Shown: positions 1 through 5,973 of the stretch, in pieces
Layout: each line of letters starts with the position of its first letter
Numbering within the stretch: the first letter of the stretch is position 1
Position numbers and translations under genes: made by a program
Source: Gammaproteobacteria bacterium
GTDB taxonomy: Bacteria > Pseudomonadota > Gammaproteobacteria > SMWH01
DNA: 5,973 bases
NCBI GenBank assembly: GCA_004357005.1
Contig: SMWH01000116.1
Span: forward strand, 1 to 5,973
Reading direction: 5' to 3'
Notes under the pieces: generated by a model
What the model saw: the letters and a program-made list of their open reading frames with translations, nothing else
Database searches by the model: none
What the model was told of the DNA's origin: nothing

Positions 1-674
1 AACGGCACGGCACCGAACTTGAAGGCAACGCCCACCACGATGAAGGTCAACCCAAAGGCCAGCACCAGGTCGTCACCACCCATCGTGAGTACTGCCTGAC
101 CAATCTCCTGGATGCTGAGCGTCCCGGTAGCTCCATAGATCATGGACATGCCATACAGGAGCATTCCCGAAGCCAGCGCTCCCAGCACGAAGTACTTCAT
201 GGCCGCTTCCGCGGCTGTGCCGGAGTCCCGGTCCATGGCGACCAGCGCATAGGAACACAGCGCCAGCAACTCCAGGCCCAGATACAGAGTGACAAGATTC
301 CAGGCGGACACCATGATCGCCATGCCCAGCACGCCGAACAGGCACAGTACATAGAACTCACCTTTGAACAGGCCGCGTTGGCGCAGATAGTTCTTCGCGT
401 AGAAAAACACCCCAATGGTGTACAGATAGATAAACACCTTGAGAACATCACCCATGAGATCGCGGATGAAGGTGCCATTGAGTATCACCGCGTCACCGGA
501 ACCTCTCGGGCCCAGCGTCAGCACGATCGCGGCCAGCAGCGTCGCGACCGAGACCGCATGCACCAGGCCACGGCGGCGTTCCGACATGAAGAGATCCAGC
601 AACAGAACGACGCACGCCATGGTGAGTATCAGGATTTCCGGCATGACCGGAACGAGTTCATCGAGTCCAAACAT
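1..674 (-). CDS. nuoN: NADH-quinone oxidoreductase subunit N (ND2-like proton pump), N-terminal part
   Basis: Partial gene: 224 residues plus two bases, cut by the left end of the window. NuoN is the antiporter-like subunit nearest to NuoK. The visible part starts MFGLDELVPVMPEILILTMA, a typical NuoN N-terminus with a first helix at about residues 9-30. Further hydrophobic segments lie at about 38-54, 74-92, 107-126, 127-146, 161-181 and 202-218. Glu135 in YLGLELLALCSYALVA is the conserved helix-5 glutamate. Lys219 in VGVAFKFGAVP is the conserved helix-7 lysine, just before the cut. The segment AAMKYFVLGALASG (158-170) is another strong family match. ATG at 674 follows the nuoM stop by 3 nt, and the purine-rich GGCGGA ending 6 nt upstream, across the nuoM end, can act as ribosome binding site. 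In the portion present the reading frame is intact. Confidence 0.97.
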   Translation of the reverse strand, partial: MFGLDELVPVMPEILILTMACVVLLLDLFMSERRRGLVHAVSVATLLAAIVLTLGPRGSGDAVILNGTFIRDLMGDVLKVFIYLYTIGVFFYAKNYLRQRGLFKGEFYVLCLFGVLGMAIMVSAWNLVTLYLGLELLALCSYALVAMDRDSGTAAEAAMKYFVLGALASGMLLYGMSMIYGATGTLSIQEIGQAVLTMGGDDLVLAFGLTFIVVGVAFKFGAVP

Positions 675-677
675 CCC

Positions 678-2210
678 TTATCCGCCCTGCACGATTGTTA
701 CGGCCAATTTCGACTGGGTGGCCTGGTTCAACAGTTGATCGACGCTGGCATGCATGACTTCCACCAGTGGGTCTGGCCAAACCCCCAGTAACACGACGCC
801 CACCGCCAGCGACCCCAGCACCAACGCTTCACGCCCGTTGATATCCGTCAACGTTGCCACACGCTCATTGCCCACATCACCAAAGACGACCCTCTTGACC
901 ATCCACAACGTATAGGCCGCGCCCAGAACGAGAGTGGTCGCAGCCAGCACCGCGTACCACACATTGGCCTTGAAGCTGGCCATGATGACCATGAATTCGC
1001 CGACGAAGCCCGAAGTGCCCGGCAGACCCGCGTTTGCCATCGCAAACAGCACCAGCAGGGCCGCGAACCACGGCATGGTATTTACGACGCCACCATAGTC
1101 AGAGATCATCCGCGAATGCATGCGGTCATAGAGCACGCCGACACACAAAAACAGTGCGCCGGAGATCAGGCCATGGGAAATCATCTGAACCATGGCGCCT
1201 TCAAGACCCAGGACAGCGCCCTGCATGCCGCTGTTCTGGCGAGCAATCATGTAGATAGCGAAGGTACCCAGAGTCACAAAACCCATATGGGCGATGGAGG
1301 AATAGGCGATCAACTTCTTGAGATCATCCTGCGCCAGCGCCACGAAGCCGATATACACCACAGCGACCAGCGACAACCCGATGACCAGCCACGCGAGTTC
1401 GGAACTGGCGTCCGGCGTGATCGGCAAACTGAAACGCAGAAAACCATAGCCGCCCACCTTTAACATGACTGCCGCCAGAACGACCGAGCCGCCAGTCGGC
1501 GCCTCAACGTGAGCATCGGGCAGCCACGTGTGTACCGGCCACATGGGGACCTTGACGGCGAAAGCCACCAGAAGAGCCAGGAATATCCAGGTCTGCTCGG
1601 TGAGCGACAGGGGCATCACGTACCACTCCGCAATCACCCAGGTCCCGCTGCTGAAATACAGATAAACAAGCGCTATCAGCGTGAAGACGGAACCGAAGAA
1701 GGTGTACAGGAAGAACTTCAAGGTAGCGTAGACCCGATTCGGCCCACCCCAGATCCCAATGATGAGAAACATCGGCACCAACATGCCTTCGAAGAAAACG
1801 TAGAACAGCACCCCATCAAGGGCGGCGAAGACCCCGCTCATGAAACCCTGCAGAATCAGGAACGCACCCAGGTACTGCTGAACCCGGCTCTGGATCACAC
1901 TCCAGCCGGAAATAAAGACGAGCACGGAAATAAAGGTGGTCAGGAGAATAAGCGGCAACGCGATCCCATCGATACCCAGCGCGTAGTTGATATTCAACCC
2001 CGGTATCCAACTGCGGTGTTCGACAAACTGCATGGCCGCGGTGGACGTATCAAAACCCGCGTAAAGCTGCAGGCTGACGCCGAAGGTGACCAGTGAAGTC
2101 AGCAGCGCCAGCCAGCGTGCCGTCTGGCGCGAGCGCACGGCGACGATGAGCAAGACGCCCACCAGGGCCGGCAGCCAGATAACGATGCTGAGTATGGGAA
2201 GCTGAGACAT
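678..2210 (-). CDS. nuoM: NADH-quinone oxidoreductase subunit M (ND4-like proton pump)
   Basis: 510 residues from the ATG chosen here. NuoM is the middle of the three antiporter-like subunits, placed between NuoN and NuoL, with 14 expected helices. Key residues visible: Glu141 in YVFFEGMLVPMF, Lys220 in AFAVKVPMWPVHTWLPDAH (helix 7), His227 and His234 in the same segment, Lys251 in AAVMLKVGGYG (helix 8) and Glu405 in SGFVGEFMVI (helix 12). The segments AYSSIAHMGF and QMISHG are also typical. The open frame extends 19 codons further up to a GTG at 2267 inside nuoL, but that extension is polar and unlike any NuoM start. MSQLPILSIVIWLP begins directly with the first helix and gives the normal family length. 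The loop at about residues 314-336 is longer than in E. coli. The stop lies 3 nt before nuoN. Confidence 0.98.
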   Translation of the reverse strand: MSQLPILSIVIWLPALVGVLLIVAVRSRQTARWLALLTSLVTFGVSLQLYAGFDTSTAAMQFVEHRSWIPGLNINYALGIDGIALPLILLTTFISVLVFISGWSVIQSRVQQYLGAFLILQGFMSGVFAALDGVLFYVFFEGMLVPMFLIIGIWGGPNRVYATLKFFLYTFFGSVFTLIALVYLYFSSGTWVIAEWYVMPLSLTEQTWIFLALLVAFAVKVPMWPVHTWLPDAHVEAPTGGSVVLAAVMLKVGGYGFLRFSLPITPDASSELAWLVIGLSLVAVVYIGFVALAQDDLKKLIAYSSIAHMGFVTLGTFAIYMIARQNSGMQGAVLGLEGAMVQMISHGLISGALFLCVGVLYDRMHSRMISDYGGVVNTMPWFAALLVLFAMANAGLPGTSGFVGEFMVIMASFKANVWYAVLAATTLVLGAAYTLWMVKRVVFGDVGNERVATLTDINGREALVLGSLAVGVVLLGVWPDPLVEVMHASVDQLLNQATQSKLAVTIVQGG

Positions 2211-2245
2211 TTGTGTATGTGTGTTCTTTTTGCTCGACGTTCCTT
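2211..2245 (-). promoter_or_regulatory. A-rich nuoL-nuoM spacer and weak ribosome binding region
   Basis: This 35-nt gap is the longest in the window. On the coding strand it starts AAGGA right after the nuoL stop, about 30 nt before the nuoM ATG, too far to act as a normal ribosome binding site. An AAAAAGAAC run lies about 12 nt from the ATG, followed by ACACATACACAA. The region is A-rich and should be unstructured, which can itself favour initiation. No terminator-like stem and no convincing promoter boxes are seen. Confidence 0.45.
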
Positions 2246-4216
2246 TTAGACGCCGTAGACCTGCCACACGACGAATACCGAAAGCAACGCGACCAGACCC
2301 AGAATCATGGCGAAGGCATACTGGAACAGATAACCCGTCTGTATCCGCCGGACAGACGCGGATGCCTGTTTGACGACCCGCGCCGCACCGTTCACGAGCC
2401 CGTCATCGATCAACGCCTGATCCCCATAACGCCAGGCGAATCGGCCCAGACCCACGCTGCCCCGGACGATCACGTTCTGATACAACTCGTCGAAACCGTA
2501 CTTGTTGACGAGGATCCTGTAGAACAGTGACAAGCGCTTCGCGATCACACCCGGCAGTTCCGGTTTCCAGATGTAGAACACCCAGGCCGTGAAGACACCG
2601 GCCAGCATGAAATAGAAAGCCGGGTTCCGGATCGCGTGCAAAACAAAGGCCAGCGGCCCATGCCAACCCAGGCCCATCTGTGTCAGTACGTCGTTTTGGG
2701 CCAACACGAATATCGAGTCACCAAACCAGCGCTCAAACAGCAACGGCCCCGCGACGATCGCGCCCACAATCACGGACAAGATGGCCAGCATTAGCAGCGG
2801 TACCGTAATCACCGCGGGCGATTCACGCACATGCGACAGAATCTTGTCGTCCATCCGCGGCTCCCCGTGGAAAGTCATGAAGACCATCCGGAAGGTATAC
2901 AACGCCGTGACAAACACACTACTGAGAATCGTCCAGTACACGGCGTTGGAATAGTGCTGGTTGGACAGATGAGCGGCCTCAATAATGGCGTCTTTGGAGA
3001 AATATCCGGACAACCCTGGAAAACCGATCAGAGCCAGCGCGCCGATCAGGAAAGTCCAATACGTCACCGGCATCAGCTTCCGCAGTCCACCCATCTTGCG
3101 CATGTCCTGCTCGTGGTGCAGGGCAATGATCACCGATCCCGCGGCAAGGAACAGCAGGGCTTTGAAAAAAGCATGCGTGACCAGATGAAAAATAGCGCCG
3201 GCGTAGGCAGACGCGCCCAACGCAACGGTCATGTAACCCAGTTGCGAGATAGTCGAGTAGGCAATAACGCGCTTGATGTCATTCTGCACGATGCCCACGA
3301 GCCCCATGAAGGACGCGGTCATCGCGCCGATCACTAAGACGACGACCCGGGCCGTTTCGGAGAACTCAAACAGCGGCGACATGCGTGCCACCATGAAGAT
3401 GCCCGCGGTCACCATGGTCGCCGCGTGAATCAACGCTGATATGGGAGTCGGGCCTTCCATGGAATCCGGCAGCCACACGTGCAGCGGGATCTGCGCCGAT
3501 TTGGCCATGGCGCCGACAAACAACAGCAGACAGATGACTGTGATCACCCCGGATGGCCGGCCCGGAATGATCTCCATGGTCTCCCCGGCCACGATCGGCG
3601 CGCCCGCGAAAACCTCCGCGTAACTCAGGGTCCCGAAGTAAGCCAGCACGGCTGCAATACCCAGCAGGAACCCGAAGTCACCGACCCGATTGACAATGAA
3701 GGCTTTGAGGTTCGCGGCGATCGCCGTCGGACGCTTGTACCAGAAACCGATCAGCAGATACGACACCAGCCCGACCGCTTCCCAGCCGAAAAACAACTGC
3801 AAAAAGTTGTTGGCCATCACCAGCATCAGCATGGAGAAGGTAAACAGGGCGATATAGCTGAAAAATCGCTGGTAACCGGGATCATCAGCCATATAAGCGA
3901 TGGTGTAGATATGCACCATCAACGACACAAAGGTCACAACGGCGATCATTAGCGCCGTCAGGTGATCTACCAGAAAACCCACGTAGAAGCCGTAACCATC
4001 GACGGCCATCCACGTGTACACGTTGCCGTTGAAATCCGGCTGATCGAGGAACACGAAGCGATACAGCACATAGAACGACAACACGCAGGACAAGCCGACG
4101 CCAAGCAGCGCCGCCCATTGCGCGCCACGCCGACCCACCTGGCGGTGCAGCAGACCCGCGATGAGCGCGCCGAGCAACGGGGCGATCACAATGCTGAGAT
4201 AGACGGTTTCGATCAT
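2246..4216 (-). CDS. nuoL: NADH-quinone oxidoreductase subunit L (ND5-like, distal proton pump)
   Basis: 656 residues. NuoL is the most distal antiporter-like subunit of the membrane arm, and its long C-terminal lateral helix braces NuoM and NuoN. The proton-path residues of the family are present: Glu146 in FFGWEAVGL, Lys239 in GAMAKSAQIPLHVWLPD, His246, His264 in SALIHAATMV, His348 and Lys352 in THAFFKALLFL, and Lys408-Asp409 in GYFSKDAI. The fold is about 16 hydrophobic segments from residue 5 to 655. The stretch from about 520 to 625 contains a helix (533-550), a polar amphipathic part (LFYRILVNKYGFDELYQ, 564-580) and a polar link to the last helix at 632-652. This matches the lateral-helix region. 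The protein is about 40 residues longer than E. coli NuoL, in line with many other proteobacteria. ATG at 4216 is the only start codon in frame after the nuoK stop. The Shine-Dalgarno signal is weak, so coupling to nuoK is likely. Confidence 0.98.
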   Translation of the reverse strand: MIETVYLSIVIAPLLGALIAGLLHRQVGRRGAQWAALLGVGLSCVLSFYVLYRFVFLDQPDFNGNVYTWMAVDGYGFYVGFLVDHLTALMIAVVTFVSLMVHIYTIAYMADDPGYQRFFSYIALFTFSMLMLVMANNFLQLFFGWEAVGLVSYLLIGFWYKRPTAIAANLKAFIVNRVGDFGFLLGIAAVLAYFGTLSYAEVFAGAPIVAGETMEIIPGRPSGVITVICLLLFVGAMAKSAQIPLHVWLPDSMEGPTPISALIHAATMVTAGIFMVARMSPLFEFSETARVVVLVIGAMTASFMGLVGIVQNDIKRVIAYSTISQLGYMTVALGASAYAGAIFHLVTHAFFKALLFLAAGSVIIALHHEQDMRKMGGLRKLMPVTYWTFLIGALALIGFPGLSGYFSKDAIIEAAHLSNQHYSNAVYWTILSSVFVTALYTFRMVFMTFHGEPRMDDKILSHVRESPAVITVPLLMLAILSVIVGAIVAGPLLFERWFGDSIFVLAQNDVLTQMGLGWHGPLAFVLHAIRNPAFYFMLAGVFTAWVFYIWKPELPGVIAKRLSLFYRILVNKYGFDELYQNVIVRGSVGLGRFAWRYGDQALIDDGLVNGAARVVKQASASVRRIQTGYLFQYAFAMILGLVALLSVFVVWQVYGV

Positions 4217-4238
4217 GTTGTCAGCTTGTCCGCGCGGG

Positions 4239-4544
4239 TTAACCCCTCAACTCGTCCAATTCAGCCACGTTGATCGTCCGACGGCTACGGAACACCACCA
4301 CCAGGATCGCCAACCCGATCGCCGCCTCCGCCGCGGCAACCGTCAGGACAAAGAACACGAAAACCTGCCCTGCCGGGTCGTCGAGATAACGCGAGAAGGC
4401 GATGAAATTCATGTTCACCGCAAGCAGCATGAGCTCGATCGCCATCAACAAAATGATCACGTTCTTCCGGTTGAGGAAAATGCCCGCCATGCTGAGGCTG
4501 AACAGAATCGCGTTGAGAATCAGGAAATGTGAAAGTGGCACCAT
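4239..4544 (-). CDS. nuoK: NADH-quinone oxidoreductase subunit K (ND4L-like)
   Basis: 101 residues, the usual NuoK size. This small three-helix membrane subunit lies between NuoJ and NuoN and carries two buried glutamates needed for proton transfer. Both are visible: Glu37 in LLMAIELML and Glu73 in TVAAAEAAIGLA. The N-terminus MVPLSHFLIL closely resembles the family start (MIPLxHxLIL). The helices fall at about residues 3-23, 28-50 and 61-85, followed by a short basic and then acidic tail ending in ELRG, the same ending style as E. coli NuoK. ATG at 4544 is preferred to the GTG directly after it because of this N-terminal match. A GAGGG stretch about 10 nt upstream, inside the end of nuoJ, is the likely ribosome binding site. 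The spacing to nuoJ is 4 nt and to nuoL 22 nt. Confidence 0.97.
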   Translation of the reverse strand: MVPLSHFLILNAILFSLSMAGIFLNRKNVIILLMAIELMLLAVNMNFIAFSRYLDDPAGQVFVFFVLTVAAAEAAIGLAILVVVFRSRRTINVAELDELRG

Positions 4545-4548
4545 CTCG

Positions 4549-5163
4549 TTATCTACCCTCAGTCGGAGGCTCCGAATCCATCTTGATGATGCGCAGACGG
4601 TCTTCCTTGCGCACCTGTACCTGTTCTGACGGGTTCTGGTACCGGGTTTTCGGGCGTTTGCGCAGCGTCAGCAGGATCGCCGCGATGATCGCCACCAGCA
4701 GAATCACACCCGCGATCTCGAAGGGGTACACATAGTCGGTATACAGGGTGTAACCCAGTTCCGCGGTATTACTGTAATCCGCGTCATGCTTGACGGGCGG
4801 GCCGAAACGCTCCACGCCGAAATTCGGCCCGGCCACAACGACCAGCAGTTCGATCATGACGACGACCGCCACCAGCGCGCCGACTGGCAGATAGCGTACA
4901 AAACCCTGCTTCAACTGCTCGACGTTGATATCCAGCATCATGACCACGAACAGAAACAGCACCATCACCGCACCCACGTAAACGAGCACAAGCGTGAGGG
5001 CCAGGAACTCAGCCTCGAGAAGGAGCCACAGCCCCGCGCTGGTGAAAAAACAGAGCACCAGGAAAAGCGCCGCATGCACCGGGTTGCGCACGGTGATCAC
5101 CGTCACCGCCGATGCGGTCAATACAGCCGCGAACCAGTAAAAAATTATTTGCTCAAAAGTCAT
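4549..5163 (-). CDS. nuoJ: NADH-quinone oxidoreductase subunit J (ND6-like)
   Basis: 204 residues from the ATG chosen here. NuoJ is a membrane-arm subunit with five expected helices. Its third helix contains the pi-bulge that changes form during turnover and links the quinone site to the proton channels. Diagnostic sequence includes RNPVHAALFLVL (residues 26-37) and VYVGAVMVLFLFVVMMLD (residues 61-78), the conserved ND6-type third helix. Further hydrophobic segments lie at about 8-24, 93-111 and 147-167. A polar loop covers about 112-146, and the charged cytoplasmic tail at 168-204 is longer than in E. coli NuoJ (about 184 residues in total). A TTG two codons upstream (5169) is also in frame, but MTFEQIIFYW gives the usual NuoJ N-terminus. 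No clear Shine-Dalgarno sequence precedes the gene. The stop lies 4 nt before nuoK. Confidence 0.96.
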   Translation of the reverse strand: MTFEQIIFYWFAAVLTASAVTVITVRNPVHAALFLVLCFFTSAGLWLLLEAEFLALTLVLVYVGAVMVLFLFVVMMLDINVEQLKQGFVRYLPVGALVAVVVMIELLVVVAGPNFGVERFGPPVKHDADYSNTAELGYTLYTDYVYPFEIAGVILLVAIIAAILLTLRKRPKTRYQNPSEQVQVRKEDRLRIIKMDSEPPTEGR

Positions 5164-5180
5164 CGACAAGGCTTATCGAT
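5162..5180 (-). promoter_or_regulatory. Possible weak hairpin over the nuoI stop and nuoJ start
   Basis: In the transcript, ATCGA and TCGAT (5180-5176 and 5166-5162) can pair as a five-base stem around a nine-base loop that holds the nuoI stop codon TAA. The first two bases of the nuoJ ATG lie in the stem. No good Shine-Dalgarno sequence precedes nuoJ, so translation there may depend on ribosomes arriving from nuoI and opening the stem. The stem is short and AT-rich, so it may be chance. Confidence 0.3.
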
Positions 5181-5661
5181 ACGGTGCATCCGCCCGCCGC
5201 GCGGCAGCGATATCCTGTTCGTACATGTCACCGACTTTCAGCAACTGATCCTTGGTGATGATATGTTCGCCGCGTTTTTCCATGTGGAATTCGTAAATAC
5301 CAGTTTCCACGATGGCATCAACGGGGCAGGATTCCTCACAGAAACCGCAGTAGATGCACTTGAACAGGTCGATGTCATAACGCGTGGTTCGACGCGTACC
5401 GTCGGCGCGCTGTTCCGAATCAATGGTGATGGCCAGGGCCGGACACACCGCTTCGCACAGCTTGCAGGCGATACAGCGTTCTTCGCCGTTGACGTAGCGA
5501 CGCAGTGCGTGCAAACCCCGGAAACGCGGCGATTGGGGGGTCTTTTCTTCCGGATACCGGATCGTGAACTTCCTGGCGAAGAAATGCCGTCCGGTGACGG
5601 CCAGACCCCGCCACAACTCGAGAAGCAACAGGCTCCTGAAATAGTTGATGACCGGCGTCAT
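5173..5661 (-). CDS. nuoI: NADH-quinone oxidoreductase subunit I, 2x[4Fe-4S] ferredoxin-like
   Basis: 162 residues. NuoI (TYKY/Nqo9 family) is a peripheral-arm subunit on the cytoplasmic face. It holds clusters N6a and N6b, which pass electrons on towards cluster N2 in NuoB and then to quinone. Two ferredoxin motifs are present: CIACKLCEAVCP (Cys63, 66, 69, 73) and CIYCGFCEESCP (Cys102, 105, 108, 112). All eight cluster ligands are intact. The N-terminal stretch (residues 1-35, including a Leu-rich part at 11-15) fits the amphipathic helix that lies against NuoH and the membrane. The length matches the short form common in many proteobacteria and mitochondria, shorter than the roughly 180-residue E. 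coli form. The ATG start overlaps the nuoH TGA by 4 nt, and a GGTGG stretch about 7 nt upstream could serve as ribosome binding site. The last codons and the stop sit 9 nt before nuoJ. Confidence 0.98.
   Translation of the reverse strand: MTPVINYFRSLLLLELWRGLAVTGRHFFARKFTIRYPEEKTPQSPRFRGLHALRRYVNGEERCIACKLCEAVCPALAITIDSEQRADGTRRTTRYDIDLFKCIYCGFCEESCPVDAIVETGIYEFHMEKRGEHIITKDQLLKVGDMYEQDIAAARRADAPYR
5658..5661 (-). promoter_or_regulatory. nuoH/nuoI ATGA stop-start overlap
   Basis: The last two bases before the nuoH stop end plus the stop read TCATGACG: the nuoI ATG and the nuoH TGA share bases. Such four-base overlaps usually mean that ribosomes finishing the first gene restart on the second, keeping the two subunits at matched levels. 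The overlap is directly visible; coupling is inferred. Confidence 0.85.
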
Positions 5662-5973
5662 GACTGCGCCACCACTTCAACCACATCCCACCAGGGGCCG
5701 AAACCCGTAATGCTCCACCAGGCCACCACCAGCAACCATACGATCGTGATGGGAATGAACACTTTCCAGCCCAGGCGCATGATCTGGTCGTAGCGGTATC
5801 GGGGAAACGTCGCCCGAAACCAGAGATAAAAAAACAGGAACACAAAAATCTTGAAAAAGAACCAGTGAAAACCCGAACCAACGACAAAACCAATGAGCGG
5901 CACGTCGGCCACCGCTGCCTGCCAGCTGACGGGCAATGGCGAGAGCCAACCGCCCAGAAACAGAATCGCAGCC
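5658..5973 (-). CDS. nuoH: NADH-quinone oxidoreductase subunit H (ND1-like), C-terminal part
   Basis: Partial gene; the upstream part lies beyond the right end of the window, leaving 104 residues and a TGA stop. NuoH is the membrane subunit that joins the peripheral and membrane arms of complex I and forms much of the quinone-binding chamber. The fragment opens with the family segment FLGGWLSP (residues 5-12). A hydrophobic helix follows at about residues 34-52. Next comes the very characteristic cytoplasmic segment WFRATFPRYRYDQIMRLGWK (residues 51-70), rich in Arg and Tyr and typical of NuoH/ND1, and then a last helix at about 71-88. The short tail ends in VVAQS. The stop codon overlaps the nuoI start as ATGA, so the two genes are probably translationally coupled. 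The C-terminus looks normal. The identity is secure from the motif and from the nuoI neighbour. Confidence 0.97.
   Translation of the reverse strand, partial: AAILFLGGWLSPLPVSWQAAVADVPLIGFVVGSGFHWFFFKIFVFLFFYLWFRATFPRYRYDQIMRLGWKVFIPITIVWLLVVAWWSITGFGPWWDVVEVVAQS

Noticed and set aside
1509..2096. A 195-codon plus-strand open frame antisense to nuoM
   Set aside because: Very hydrophilic composition (Gln, Asp, Glu, Arg, His, Pro) arises because hydrophobic codons with T in the middle become A-centred on the other strand. No motif is seen and the sense gene is unambiguous.
2208..2267. Longer NuoM start at the GTG at 2267
   Set aside because: It would add 19 polar residues before the first helix and overlap nuoL by 22 nt. 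The ATG at 2210 gives the usual length and N-terminus.
3479..3952. A 157-codon plus-strand open frame antisense to nuoL
   Set aside because: Same explanation as the other antisense frames: hydrophilic shadow of a membrane-protein gene, no known family.
5161..5169. TTG at 5169 as the NuoJ start
   Set aside because: It adds only two residues, is a rarer start codon, and the ATG at 5163 gives the normal N-terminus; still not excluded.
5196..5205. Ten-base perfect palindrome GCCGCGCGGC near the end of nuoI
   Set aside because: It encodes the Ala-Arg stretch of the NuoI C-terminus in a GC-rich gene. It has no loop and no following T-run, so it is neither a terminator nor a supported operator.
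4786..5793. A 335-codon open frame on the plus strand, antisense to nuoJ, nuoI and the end of nuoH
   Set aside because: The predicted protein is rich in His, Gln, Arg and Asp with no recognisable domain. It is the expected mirror of GC-biased, hydrophobic-coding sequence on the other strand, which carries clear complex I genes.
1..5973. A new defence, mobile or accessory system hidden in the window
   Set aside because: Coding sequence of a conserved housekeeping operon fills almost every base, with gaps of 35 nt or less. No repeats, integrase or transposase sequence, RNA genes or composition shift were seen on either strand.

Overview
The whole window is the distal part of a nuo operon encoding proton-pumping NADH:quinone oxidoreductase (respiratory complex I). 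All genes lie on the minus strand. Read in the direction of transcription, from the right end to the left, the order is nuoH (C-terminal part only), nuoI, nuoJ, nuoK, nuoL, nuoM and nuoN (N-terminal part only). This is the standard bacterial gene order. Both end genes run off the window; no interior gene is broken.

The organism is probably a proteobacterium. NuoI is short (162 residues, against about 180 in E. coli). NuoJ carries a charged C-terminal tail, NuoL is about 656 residues, and NuoM has an extended loop before its QMISHG segment. This points to a non-enteric Gammaproteobacterium or a Betaproteobacterium. It is an inference from remembered family features, not from a search. Base composition is moderately GC-rich and even throughout, with no sign of transfer.

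Layout: 5973-5658 nuoH end; 5661-5173 nuoI, overlapping nuoH by 4 nt at ATGA; 5163-4549 nuoJ; 4544-4239 nuoK; 4216-2246 nuoL; 2210-678 nuoM; 674-1 nuoN start. Gaps are 3 to 35 nt, so the genes are almost certainly one transcript with coupled translation. I see no terminator, promoter, RNA gene, repeat array, mobile element or CRISPR. No stretch over 300 nt lacks a gene.

The proteins form one machine. NuoI carries the two 4Fe-4S clusters that pass electrons towards the terminal cluster and quinone. NuoH forms much of the quinone chamber and the first part of the membrane arm. NuoJ and NuoK continue the polar axis through the membrane. NuoN, NuoM and NuoL are the three antiporter-like pumping subunits, and the key Glu and Lys residues are visible in each portion present.

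I found no undescribed system. The observations listed are small: a possible hairpin at the nuoI-nuoJ junction, an A-rich leader before nuoM, and a loop extension in NuoM.
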